Positions 17,880 through 25,540 of a stretch of DNA of 64,000 nt are shown here, piece by piece. Source of the DNA: an uncultured Lactobacillus sp. (lineage in GTDB: Bacteria > Bacillota > Bacilli > Lactobacillales > Lactobacillaceae); contig NZ_CANBCQ010000004.1 of the NCBI RefSeq assembly GCF_947367125.1, positions 1 through 64,000 of the forward strand, read 5' to 3'. Position 1 is the first letter of the stretch. Each line of letters begins with the position of its first letter. Below the pieces are notes generated by a model. It was given only the letters and a program-made list of their open reading frames with translations, did no database searches and had not been told where the DNA came from. The position numbers and the translations under genes are program-made.

Positions 17880-19163
17880 TTGAAATTTACTAAAGCTCAG
17901 GAAGTAATCGATTACTTGTACAAATTGCCGCATTTACATCCCAAAAACAATTTATCTTTTATTAAACGATTGTTGACAGAATTAGGCAATCCACAAGATC
18001 AGGTTAAGACGATTCATATTACGGGCACTAATGGTAAAGGTTCAACTTCATACTATTTATCAAATCTATTAAAAAAGGCTGGTCAAAAGACTGGCCTTTT
18101 TGTCTCACCATATGTTTATGAATTTAATGAACGAATTCAATTAAACAATCAAAATATTAGCGATGCAGATTTGGTAAAAACGGCTAATTTGGTGCAAGCA
18201 GCGTATGAAAAACTGCAGGAAAATGATCCAGCTTTTTCATTAGTGACGTTTGAATATGAAGTTGCACTAGCTTTTGTCTTTTTTGCTCAAGTAAAATGCG
18301 ATTATGCAGTGATTGAAGTAGGAATTGGCGGCGAACATGATAAAACCAACGTAATTACGCCAGAAGTAAGTATTATTACGACGATTGGCCTTGATCATGA
18401 AAAAATTATCGGTCCAACAATTCAGGATATAGCTCGTGAAAAAAGCGGCATTATTAAAGCTAAAAAAACAGTTGTTTTAGGCAATGTACCAGAGAACGTT
18501 AGATCAATTTTGGAAAATAAGGCCAAGAAAGAGCAAGCAACAGTTTATCAATTAGGAAAAGATTTTAAAGTTCTGCTTGATAAAAAAATCGTCTATCAAG
18601 ACCAGCAAAGAAAATTTGTCTTTGCATTGCGGCCTAAAGTTGAAGCTTATGATATCGCTGTTGCATGTCAGGCCTTCTTGCTCTTGAATTTGACCTTGTC
18701 AGCAGCAGAAATTGAAACAGCCATTGATCAAACAGCCATTCCAGGGCGTTATCAGATTTTGCAAAATAAGCCGCTAATTATTTTAGATGGGGCGCACAAT
18801 ATTCAGGCAATGACTAATTTGTTAGCGGTAGTGCATCAATTGGCTCATCAAAATCATGGTAAAGTTTATGCTTTGGTAACAATGATGAAAGATAAGGACC
18901 TGGAGCAGGTATTTGGACTATTTGATATTGAAGACAAAGTTTTATTAACGACCTTGTCTTATCCGCGAGTGGCTAAAAGAAATGACTTTCCGCTTGATGT
19001 TCAAAAAAGATATAATTATGAAAAAGATTATCGAACTGCTTTTACTAAATTACTAAATCAGCTGACAGCAAATGATATCTTGCTGGTGAGTGGCTCATTT
19101 TATTTAGTGAGTGCAATTTTGAATTGGAAAGGAAATAATGATGCGAGTACAGGGCTTAAATGA
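17880..19163 (+). CDS. folC: Folylpolyglutamate synthase / dihydrofolate synthase
   Basis: A 427-residue Mur-ligase-like enzyme that adds glutamate to folates (and may form dihydrofolate from dihydropteroate). The P-loop is ITGTNGKGSTS (about 43-53), and YVYEFNERIQLNN, GLDHEKIIG and DGAHN are family motifs. TTG start directly abuts the valS stop and relies on AAAGAG inside the end of valS, so the two are coupled in one operon. C-terminal end overlaps the HAD gene by 26 bases. Confidence 0.93.
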   Translation: MKFTKAQEVIDYLYKLPHLHPKNNLSFIKRLLTELGNPQDQVKTIHITGTNGKGSTSYYLSNLLKKAGQKTGLFVSPYVYEFNERIQLNNQNISDADLVKTANLVQAAYEKLQENDPAFSLVTFEYEVALAFVFFAQVKCDYAVIEVGIGGEHDKTNVITPEVSIITTIGLDHEKIIGPTIQDIAREKSGIIKAKKTVVLGNVPENVRSILENKAKKEQATVYQLGKDFKVLLDKKIVYQDQQRKFVFALRPKVEAYDIAVACQAFLLLNLTLSAAEIETAIDQTAIPGRYQILQNKPLIILDGAHNIQAMTNLLAVVHQLAHQNHGKVYALVTMMKDKDLEQVFGLFDIEDKVLLTTLSYPRVAKRNDFPLDVQKRYNYEKDYRTAFTKLLNQLTANDILLVSGSFYLVSAILNWKGNNDASTGLK

Positions 19164-19818
19164 TGATATTCAAGGCATTATCTTTGACATGGATGGTTTG
19201 CTAGTCAATTCAGAAAAATTATATTGGAATGCCAATATTCAAGCAGCTGAAGAAGAAAATTTGGGTACGCCGCGGGATGCTTACCTTAAATTGACTGGTG
19301 CCACCGTTAAGGAAATGCAGGATTTTTATCATAAATATTTTAAAACTGATGAGGCGCGTGATCGTTTTATTAAGCGGACAGACGATTTGGTGTGGCAATG
19401 GACTGATGAAGGTAAATTAAAATTGCAGCCAGGTGTCCAGGAAGCATTAGATGAATTTGAAAAGCGCGGATTAAAGATGGCAATTGCCTCAAGTAATTAT
19501 GAAAATGTAGTCCAGCATGCAATGTGGGCTACAGGAATTAGAAATTATTTTGACTTTCATCTTAGTTATCTTGATGTGCAAAAGGGGCATATTAAGGCCA
19601 AACCCGCACCTGATATTTATTTAGCTGCGGCTAAAAAAATGGGCTTGCCGAAAGAAAATATCTTAGTTTTTGAAGATTCGTCTACTGGCATTCAAGCAGC
19701 AGCTAGCGCAGGACTTAAGTGCGTGATGGTTCCGGATTTAAAAGCTCCATCTGCTAAGGATAAGCAAAATGCCACGATGATTTGTCAAAACTTTTTTGAA
19801 TTTCTGAAAAAAATTTAG
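19138..19818 (+). CDS. HAD-superfamily phosphatase / phosphomutase-like
   Basis: A 226-residue subfamily IA HAD hydrolase. The nucleophile motif is DMDGLLVNSE (about 17-26), motif II ASSN, motif III lysine in KGHIKAKPAPDIY and motif IV VFEDSSTGIQAA. A helical cap follows motif I, as in beta-phosphoglucomutase and YcjU-like enzymes. Which phosphate ester is used cannot be said. GGAAAGGA before the first ATG supports this start within folC. Confidence 0.85.
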   Translation: MMRVQGLNDDIQGIIFDMDGLLVNSEKLYWNANIQAAEEENLGTPRDAYLKLTGATVKEMQDFYHKYFKTDEARDRFIKRTDDLVWQWTDEGKLKLQPGVQEALDEFEKRGLKMAIASSNYENVVQHAMWATGIRNYFDFHLSYLDVQKGHIKAKPAPDIYLAAAKKMGLPKENILVFEDSSTGIQAAASAGLKCVMVPDLKAPSAKDKQNATMICQNFFEFLKKI

Positions 19819-19856
19819 CTCTTTTTTGCGTAATAAGTAATGAGGGGGTAATTTTA

Positions 19857-20489
19857 ATGTTTAAAAGAAAACCAAATCATTACTTTGTTAGGACGGATTT
19901 AGAGCTATTAGCGCAATTATTTGAACAATTAGAAAATAGGGAGATTCACACACTACGTGACTTAAGTTTTTTTCTTAAGAATAAAAAGCTAAATTCGTTT
20001 GATAATGTGGTGCAATTTATTACTAGTTCGGAGTGTCCTGCTGAAATTTCGGTTACAGCTGAAGCAGTACTAGACCGTTTACGTAGTGCCTCGCCAAAAA
20101 GAAAGCTGATTTTAACCTCTAGTATTGAAGTAGGTACGTATTTAGCTGATAAATTAATCGGCCATAAACAAGAAGAACTATGGGCCTTGTATATTGACAA
20201 CAGTAATCACATTATTGCTGAGAAGAAGCTTTTTCAGGGGACTTTGAATAGATCAGTTGCACATCCACGAGAAATTTTTCGTTGGGCAGTAATTTATGGC
20301 TGTTCGGGTATTTTTATCGCTCATAATCATCCCAGTGGTAAATTGACACCATCGGCAAGCGATTTAGAATTAACGCAGAATTTATATCAAGCCGCAGAAA
20401 TGATGAAAATCGATTTCTTGGATCATTTTATTGTCGGTCAAGGACAATATTTGAGTTTACGTGAGAAAAATTGTTTTAAAGTTCTTTAA
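19857..20489 (+). CDS. radC: RadC family protein (JAB/MPN domain)
   Basis: A 210-residue protein. The zinc-metalloprotease-like JAB motif is intact: NRSVAHPREIF, then IFIAHNHPSGKLTPSASD with the HxH-x-S-x7-D metal ligands. The N-terminal helix-hairpin-helix domain of longer RadC proteins is reduced; residues 1-90 are helical without a clear HhH. Despite the name, a repair role is not supported in model organisms; function is open. Strong ribosome site GAGGGGG. Position before mreB is common in lactobacilli. Confidence 0.88.
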   Translation: MFKRKPNHYFVRTDLELLAQLFEQLENREIHTLRDLSFFLKNKKLNSFDNVVQFITSSECPAEISVTAEAVLDRLRSASPKRKLILTSSIEVGTYLADKLIGHKQEELWALYIDNSNHIIAEKKLFQGTLNRSVAHPREIFRWAVIYGCSGIFIAHNHPSGKLTPSASDLELTQNLYQAAEMMKIDFLDHFIVGQGQYLSLREKNCFKVL

Positions 20490-20523
20490 AATTCGTGTGA
20501 AAAGCACCTTTAAAGCTAGAGTA

Positions 20524-20532
20524 TGCTATAAT
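20524..20532 (+). promoter_or_regulatory. Extended -10 promoter of mreB
   Basis: TGCTATAAT 42 bases before the mreB start. No good -35. Confidence 0.6.
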
Positions 20533-20574
20533 GATTCAAGATTTAGAGACCGCAACAATTAAGGAGAGATTTTT

Positions 20575-21579
20575 GTGTTTGGATTAGGTACAAAGAATAT
20601 TGGTATCGATTTAGGTACAGCCAATACACTTGTTTACATGGAAGGAAAAGGCATTGTCTTAAGAGAACCTTCTGTAGTAGCAAAGAATACACAAACAGGC
20701 GAAGTAATCGCTGTTGGTTCAGAAGCTAAAGAAATGATTGGTAGAACGCCAGGTAGTATCGTAGCTATCCGTCCAATGAAGGATGGTGTGATTGCTGATT
20801 ATGATACTACAGCAGCAATGCTTAAGTACTTTATGGAAAAAACTGTTGGTAATTCTAAGCCATCAGTAATGGTATGTGTTCCTTCAGGTGTTACTGAAGT
20901 TGAAAAACGTGCTGTAATTGATGCAGCTAGAGTTGCAGGTGCGCGTGAAGCATTTGTAATTGAAGAACCGTTCGCAGCTGCAATTGGTGCTGGCTTGCCA
21001 GTTATGGATCCTACTGGTTCAATGGTAGTTGATATCGGTGGTGGTACTACCGATGTTGCAACTATTTCATTAGGTGGGATTGTTTCATCAACTTCAATTC
21101 GTCAAGCTGGTGATAAGTTTAATAATGCAATTGTTAACTACGTTCACTCCAACTTTAATTTATTAATTGGTGAAAGAACTGCTGAAGATATTAAGATTCA
21201 AGTTGGCTCAGCTTCAGTTGAAAAAGCTAAAGAAATTGAATCAATGAATATTCGTGGTCGTGATTTAGTAACCGGTTTGCCAAAATCTGTTGATATTGAA
21301 GCAGTTGATGTTGCTAAAGCTATTCAAGATGTAGTACAAGATATCATCGTCGCTATTAAAGAAACATTGGAACAAACTTCACCAGAAATTGCTGCCGATG
21401 TAATTGACCACGGTATTGTATTAACTGGTGGTGGCGCACTCTTGAAGAACTTGCCAGAAGTTATTTCTGAAGCAACCAAGGTTCCAGTATTTATTGCTCA
21501 AGATCCACTTGATTGTGTAGCAATTGGTACTGGCGAATCACTCAAGAATATTGAAGTAATGCGTAGAAGTCGTAAATAA
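20575..21579 (+). CDS. mreB: Rod-shape actin-like protein MreB
   Basis: A 334-residue bacterial actin that forms membrane-bound filaments guiding lateral wall synthesis. Phosphate loops [14 protein letters not shown] and [12 protein letters not shown], and the adenosine motif [12 protein letters not shown], are present, as is the N-terminal membrane-contact FGLG. GTG start with AAGGAG before it. Immediately followed by a terminator, so mreCD may be expressed partly by read-through. Confidence 0.96.
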   Translation: MFGLGTKNIGIDLGTANTLVYMEGKGIVLREPSVVAKNTQTGEVIAVGSEAKEMIGRTPGSIVAIRPMKDGVIADYDTTAAMLKYFMEKTVGNSKPSVMVCVPSGVTEVEKRAVIDAARVAGAREAFVIEEPFAAAIGAGLPVMDPTGSMVVDIGGGTTDVATISLGGIVSSTSIRQAGDKFNNAIVNYVHSNFNLLIGERTAEDIKIQVGSASVEKAKEIESMNIRGRDLVTGLPKSVDIEAVDVAKAIQDVVQDIIVAIKETLEQTSPEIAADVIDHGIVLTGGGALLKNLPEVISEATKVPVFIAQDPLDCVAIGTGESLKNIEVMRRSRK

Positions 21580-21581
21580 TA

Positions 21582-21606
21582 AAAAAGCCGGCTGTTGCCG
21601 GTTTTT
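21582..21606 (+). terminator. Terminator between mreB and mreC
   Basis: CCGGC (21588-21592) / GCCGG (21597-21601), loop TGTT, flanked by A-run and T-run. It lies only 19 bases before the mreC start, so it probably lowers mreCD relative to mreB. Confidence 0.8.
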
Positions 21607-21624
21607 CTATAGGATCAATTCTTA

Positions 21625-22476
21625 ATGAAAAAATTTCTACAAAACAAAAAATTATTATCAGCATTTATCATAGTAGTTGTTGTTTTAGCCGTTTTAGGCG
21701 GTAGTGTCAGCTTGCGTAATAGGCGCAATACGCCTTTATTAATCCAGAGTTTGGGTAATGACATTGTAGCGTTAGGTACAAGAATTGTTGATGTGCCAGT
21801 TAGCCTTGTTTCAGGCGGCTTAAATAGTGCTCATGATATTTTAAATACTCAAGAAGAAAATAATCATTTAAAGCGTGAAATAACAGATTTAGGTCAAACT
21901 AAAGCACGAAATTCAGCTCTAGAAAAGGAAAATCGTCAATTAAAAGCAGCTTTAAAGTTAAAAGATACTTTAAGTGGCTATACGATGGTTAATGCTTCCG
22001 TAATCTCACGTTCACCTGATACTTGGTCAGATTTATTAATGATCAATAAGGGGAGCGCGGCTGGAATTAAGAAGAATATGGCTGTCATGTGTGATGGTGG
22101 TGTTATTGGTCGAATAGTTGAAGTGAGTGCTGCCTCTTCAAAAGTTGAATTACTTACTACCACTGATGAATCTGCTAACCGTTTTTCTGTTGAAGCAGAT
22201 GCTGCTAATGGAAAGACAGTGCATGGGATTATTACAGTTACTTCAAATAATAATCTTGCCTTTACTCAGGTAGTTGATGGGCGAAAATTAAAAGCAGGTA
22301 CAAGAGTTTATACTAGTGGTATGGGTGGTAATTCACCAAAAGGTCTTTTGATTGGTACTGTTACGGACACAACACGTGATTCATTTGGTTTATCTGATCA
22401 AATTCGAATCAAGCCTGCCGGTGATATCAGTGATCCATCTGTTGTAACTGTCATTGAAAGACAGGTGGCAAACTAA
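21625..22476 (+). CDS. mreC: Rod-shape-determining protein MreC
   Basis: A 283-residue bitopic protein: membrane helix at about 10-27 (LLSAFIIVVVVLAVLGG), coiled coil at about 75-112, then the outer beta-barrel domain (ASVISRSPDTWSDLLMINKGSAAGI, DGGVIGRIVEVS). It links MreB to wall synthases outside the membrane. Overlaps mreD by one base (TAATG). Confidence 0.94.
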   Translation: MKKFLQNKKLLSAFIIVVVVLAVLGGSVSLRNRRNTPLLIQSLGNDIVALGTRIVDVPVSLVSGGLNSAHDILNTQEENNHLKREITDLGQTKARNSALEKENRQLKAALKLKDTLSGYTMVNASVISRSPDTWSDLLMINKGSAAGIKKNMAVMCDGGVIGRIVEVSAASSKVELLTTTDESANRFSVEADAANGKTVHGIITVTSNNNLAFTQVVDGRKLKAGTRVYTSGMGGNSPKGLLIGTVTDTTRDSFGLSDQIRIKPAGDISDPSVVTVIERQVAN

Positions 22477-23015
22477 TGACTACTCTTCGTAAATGGGCTT
22501 TAGCGATCGGACTATTTATTGCACTAGTGGTTGATGGTGTATGTGCGCTTTATTTACATCAATTTATGACTTATGGTAGTTTTGCTGCTTCAAGTGTCAT
22601 TTTACCGATAAGCGTAATGTTAATCGGCCTTTTTGACGATACTAATGATAATGAAATTTGGTTAGCTTTAGGTACAGGAATTGTGGCCGATATTTATTTT
22701 TATGGTATTATCGGCGTTTATACAGTTTTCTTACCAGTAAGCTGTTGGGTATGTCAAAAGATAGCTCGCTTTTTACCCGAAGTTTTCTGTGCGCGGTTAA
22801 TTATTATTTTACTTGGAACAGCAGTTTTCGTAGCTTATAGCTGGTTAATTTTCAATATGCTTGGAATTACTACCGCTTCAGTTCATGTATTATTAATGAG
22901 CATTTTGGTCAGCTTAGGCTGGTCGATTGTTTTCTTTATTCTTTTATACTGGATTTGGGGCAATTTGGCACAAGACTATCCATTTTTAGTTGATTTGAAT
23001 GCTTATCGAGTTTAA
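22476..23015 (+). CDS. mreD: Rod-shape-determining protein MreD
   Basis: A 179-residue integral membrane protein with about five helices, in the expected place after mreC and coupled to it by a one-base overlap. MreD is poorly conserved in sequence, so hydrophobicity and context carry the call. It ends at a strong bidirectional terminator. Confidence 0.9.
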   Translation: MTTLRKWALAIGLFIALVVDGVCALYLHQFMTYGSFAASSVILPISVMLIGLFDDTNDNEIWLALGTGIVADIYFYGIIGVYTVFLPVSCWVCQKIARFLPEVFCARLIIILLGTAVFVAYSWLIFNMLGITTASVHVLLMSILVSLGWSIVFFILLYWIWGNLAQDYPFLVDLNAYRV

Positions 23016-23052
23016 AAAAGACGCGGAAGATTTTTTCTTCTGCGTCTTTTAA
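23014..23052. terminator. Bidirectional terminator, mreD / DUF4044 gene
   Basis: AAAAGACGCGGAAGA pairs with TCTTCTGCGTCTTTT, giving a 15-bp stem with T- and A-runs on both sides. It serves mreD from the left and the small minus-strand gene from the right. Confidence 0.9.
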
Positions 23053-23058
23053 ATTTGC

Positions 23059-23184
23059 TTAAAAACTTTGAAGCGAAACAGCAGCTTGAGCAATAACTGC
23101 TGCTAAAGTGATGATGGCCATGATCCAAGCCATTGCAATAGTTAACTTTTGAAAACCTGATTTCTTTTTCTTTTTTCGTGCCAT
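23059..23184 (-). CDS. Small membrane protein, DUF4044 type
   Basis: A 41-residue protein: MARKKKKKSGFQKLT, then a single hydrophobic helix (IAMAWIMAIITLAAVIAQAA) and a short SLQSF end. The lysine-rich start followed by W and one helix matches DUF4044 proteins found at this locus in lactobacilli. GGAGGG stands 6 bases before the ATG. Expressed alone between the divergent upstream gene and a terminator. The basic N terminus should lie in the cytoplasm. Function unknown. Confidence 0.8.
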   Translation of the reverse strand: MARKKKKKSGFQKLTIAMAWIMAIITLAAVIAQAAVSLQSF

Positions 23185-23208
23185 AAAAAGCCCTCCTACT
23201 TGAACAAT

Positions 23209-23238
23209 ATTTTATGCTTATTAATAGTTTTTTTCAAA
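23209..23238 (-). promoter_or_regulatory. Promoter of the DUF4044 gene
   Basis: On the minus strand TTGAAA, a 17-base spacer and TAAAAT, ending about 20 bases before the gene's ribosome site. Confidence 0.55.
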
Positions 23239-23277
23239 TCAATTCTAGTTTACAATGAAAAGAATGGAGGAACATTT

Positions 23278-23607
23278 ATGCTTTATATTTTTCTAATCCC
23301 AATTATCGGCTTAGTAGTTGCTTTTTTGGTCAACAAAATTTTCCCTAAGGCACAGTTTAGAGGGTATGATGTTATGCCATTTTTCTTTCTTTCGGCGTGT
23401 GGATTAATTACTTTACACATGAATAAACCCTCATTTTTACCTTATGGTTTCTTATGCTATTTTGTCTTAGTGATTGTTGTATCGCTAAATGATGCAATTA
23501 AGAATAAAAATATTTCTTTAGGAAAAACACTTCGTAAATTATGGGATTATTTAGCTGCCTGTACCTGTTTTTGGTATGTTGGACTTTTATTGATGCTTGT
23601 GTTATAA
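23278..23607 (+). CDS. DUF3397 family membrane protein
   Basis: A 109-residue integral membrane protein with about four helices (IFLIPIIGLVVAFLV, MPFFFLSACGLITL, FLCYFVLVIVVSL, LAACTCFWYVGLLLMLVL). The middle cytoplasmic piece NDAIKNKNISLGKTLRKLWDY is typical of DUF3397, found just before mraZ in lactobacilli. GGAGG before this ATG fixes the start; the open frame begins 78 bases earlier. It ends at its own terminator, so it is not part of the dcw transcript. Function unknown. Confidence 0.78.
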   Translation: MLYIFLIPIIGLVVAFLVNKIFPKAQFRGYDVMPFFFLSACGLITLHMNKPSFLPYGFLCYFVLVIVVSLNDAIKNKNISLGKTLRKLWDYLAACTCFWYVGLLLMLVL

Positions 23608-23630
23608 AATCTAAATTTGTTGTATATACC

Positions 23631-23667
23631 AAAGCCGCAAAATTTTAATATTTTGCGACTTTTTTTA
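23631..23667 (+). terminator. Terminator of the DUF3397 gene
   Basis: AAGCCGCAAAAT / ATTTTGCGACTT imperfect stem with loop TTTA, then seven T. Confidence 0.8.
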
Positions 23668-23725
23668 ATTTTAAGAATTTAGGATAAAAAAGAAATTTAA
23701 AAATCGGTATTTTTTTCAGATGGAT

Positions 23726-23750
23726 GTGGTAGAGAGTGGTGAATTGTGGT
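23726..23750 (+). promoter_or_regulatory. Probable MraZ operator: three GTGGT repeats
   Basis: GTGGT occurs at 23726, 23736 and 23746, exactly 10 bases apart, so all three face the same side of the helix. MraZ is known in other bacteria to bind three or four TGGGN repeats with 5-base spacers in its own promoter; here the repeat is TGGT with 5-base spacers plus one base. TAAATT at 23750-23755 may be the -10. The gene starts 28 bases on. Confidence 0.65.
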
Positions 23751-23778
23751 AAATTATTTAGTGGAAGGGGGCTAGACC

Positions 23779-24210
23779 ATGTTCATGGGTGAATATCACC
23801 ATAATCTTGATAGCAAGGGTCGCCTGATTATACCAGCGAAACTTCGCGATCAGATTGGCGACAAGATGGTATTCACGCGAGGAATGGAAGGCTGCATTTT
23901 TGGCTATTCGATGGAAGAATGGTCAAAGATTGAAGCCAAATTAGCAAAACTTCCGTTGACTAAGAGGAATACACGTAAATTTATGCGTTTATTCTACTCT
24001 GGTGCGATGGAATGTGAGTTTGATAAGCAGGGGCGCGTTAATCTGACAACAACGCTTAAGGCTCATGCTGAACTCATTAAAGAATGTGTCATTATAGGTG
24101 TTTCTGATCGAATTGAAATTTGGTCTAAGGAACGTTGGACTAGCTTTGAAGAAGAAGCTAACGAAGACTATGATGATATTGCTGAAAATTTGGACGACAT
24201 TGAACTATAA
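23779..24210 (+). CDS. mraZ: Transcriptional regulator MraZ
   Basis: A 143-residue ring-forming AbrB/SpoVT-fold DNA-binding protein that controls the division and cell-wall cluster. Two repeats are seen, each with the D-x-K-G-R signature: DSKGRLIIPAKLR (about 11-23) and DKQGRVNL (about 85-92). Ribosome site GGAAGGGGG. First gene of the dcw run, with likely binding repeats just upstream. Confidence 0.95.
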   Translation: MFMGEYHHNLDSKGRLIIPAKLRDQIGDKMVFTRGMEGCIFGYSMEEWSKIEAKLAKLPLTKRNTRKFMRLFYSGAMECEFDKQGRVNLTTTLKAHAELIKECVIIGVSDRIEIWSKERWTSFEEEANEDYDDIAENLDDIEL

Positions 24211-24216
24211 AAAACT

Positions 24217-25164
24217 ATGAAATTCAAACACACCAGTGTACTCTTACACGAAACTATCGACAATTTGAAACCAAGAAACGGTGGTCTTTATGTAGATGCA
24301 ACTTTTGGCGGTGGTGGACATGCTAAATATTTGCTTAGCAAAATTGACACCGGTACGCTTGTAGGTTTTGACCAAGATGAATATGCGATAAAATCGGCAG
24401 AGTTGAACTTTGCGAATTTACTGCAGCCAGGTAGTGAACCAAAGTTAGAATTAGTACATGACAACTTTAGTAATTTGGAAAAGGACCTAGTAAAGCTAGG
24501 CTACTCAGATGGAATAGATGGCATATACTATGACTTAGGTGTATCTTCTCCTCAGTTTGATCAAGCAGATCGTGGTTTTTCATATCGTTATGATGCTCGA
24601 TTAGATATGAGAATGGATCAAAGTCAAGACTTAGACGCTTATCAGTTAGTTAATACTTTAAGTCAAAAAGAGCTGGCAGATATTTTGTATCAATATGGCG
24701 ATGAAAAGTTTTCACGTCAAATTGCTCGCATGATCGTAGAAAGGCGTAGGGAAAAGCCAATTGCAACAACTTTTGAATTAGTTGATGTAATTAAGGATGC
24801 TATTCCTGCGTATGCACGAAGAACTGGAGGGCACCCGGCAAAGAAGAGTTTTCAAGCTTTGCGGGTGGCTGTTAACCACGAACTTGATGTTTTACAAGCT
24901 TCGCTAGAGGAAGCAATTAAGATATTGCGTCCTGGTGGTCGAATCAGTGTAATTACGTTCCAGTCTCATGAAGACAAGATCGTTAAGAAAATTTTTAAGA
25001 AGTATTCAGAGGTTGAGGTGCCAAGAGGGATGCCATTTATCCCAGACGATATGAAACCAACGCTGCGTTTGGTAAATCGCAAACCGATTGTAGCTTCTGC
25101 TTCTGAATTAGAAAACAACAACCGCTCACACAGTGCAAAACTACGGGTTGCAGAGAAGTTATAA
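24217..25164 (+). CDS. rsmH: 16S rRNA m4C1402 methyltransferase RsmH (MraW)
   Basis: A 315-residue SAM-dependent enzyme that N4-methylates C1402 of 16S rRNA. The SAM motif DATFGGGGHAKYLL is at about 26-39, catalytic-site motif YDLGVSSPQFD at about 107-117, and LRPGGRISVITFQSHED near the C terminus. Starts HTSVLLHETID as expected. No clear ribosome site precedes the ATG, only six bases after mraZ, so reinitiation is likely. Confidence 0.96.
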   Translation: MKFKHTSVLLHETIDNLKPRNGGLYVDATFGGGGHAKYLLSKIDTGTLVGFDQDEYAIKSAELNFANLLQPGSEPKLELVHDNFSNLEKDLVKLGYSDGIDGIYYDLGVSSPQFDQADRGFSYRYDARLDMRMDQSQDLDAYQLVNTLSQKELADILYQYGDEKFSRQIARMIVERRREKPIATTFELVDVIKDAIPAYARRTGGHPAKKSFQALRVAVNHELDVLQASLEEAIKILRPGGRISVITFQSHEDKIVKKIFKKYSEVEVPRGMPFIPDDMKPTLRLVNRKPIVASASELENNNRSHSAKLRVAEKL

Positions 25165-25177
25165 AGAGGAAAAAGTT

Positions 25178-25540
25178 ATGGCTGACAGCTCAGCAAGAAG
25201 AATAGAATATGAACCAAATAGTAGAGATGGTTCGCAGAAACATCAACGAATTATCCTTGATCCGCGTAAAGTTCCTTATAGCGGCATAGAAAAAATTTTA
25301 ATAATTATTGGAAGCATTATTACGTTGGGCATGATGATCTTCCTAGTTTCTTCTAGTATTTCTGCAACTTCGGCTCAACATGAGTTGACTAAAACTCAGC
25401 AGACGGTCGCTAAGGAACAGAACAAGATTACCGATTTACGTCAAGAGATTGGAGAGTTAACTTCTACATCACGTTTAAATAAAATTGCACGTGAAAAGGG
25501 ATTAACTCTAATTAACAAAAATATTAGGACAATTCGTTAA
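25178..25540 (+). CDS. ftsL: Cell division protein FtsL
   Basis: A 120-residue bitopic protein: polar cytoplasmic tail, one membrane helix (IEKILIIIGSIITLGMMIFLV, about 38-58), and an outer leucine-zipper-like coiled coil (about 65-110). FtsL joins DivIC and DivIB in the septal complex that activates septal wall synthesis. Start chosen at ATG 25178 behind AAAGAGG; an earlier in-frame ATG inside rsmH has none. Overlaps the PBP gene by one base. Confidence 0.92.
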   Translation: MADSSARRIEYEPNSRDGSQKHQRIILDPRKVPYSGIEKILIIIGSIITLGMMIFLVSSSISATSAQHELTKTQQTVAKEQNKITDLRQEIGELTSTSRLNKIAREKGLTLINKNIRTIR

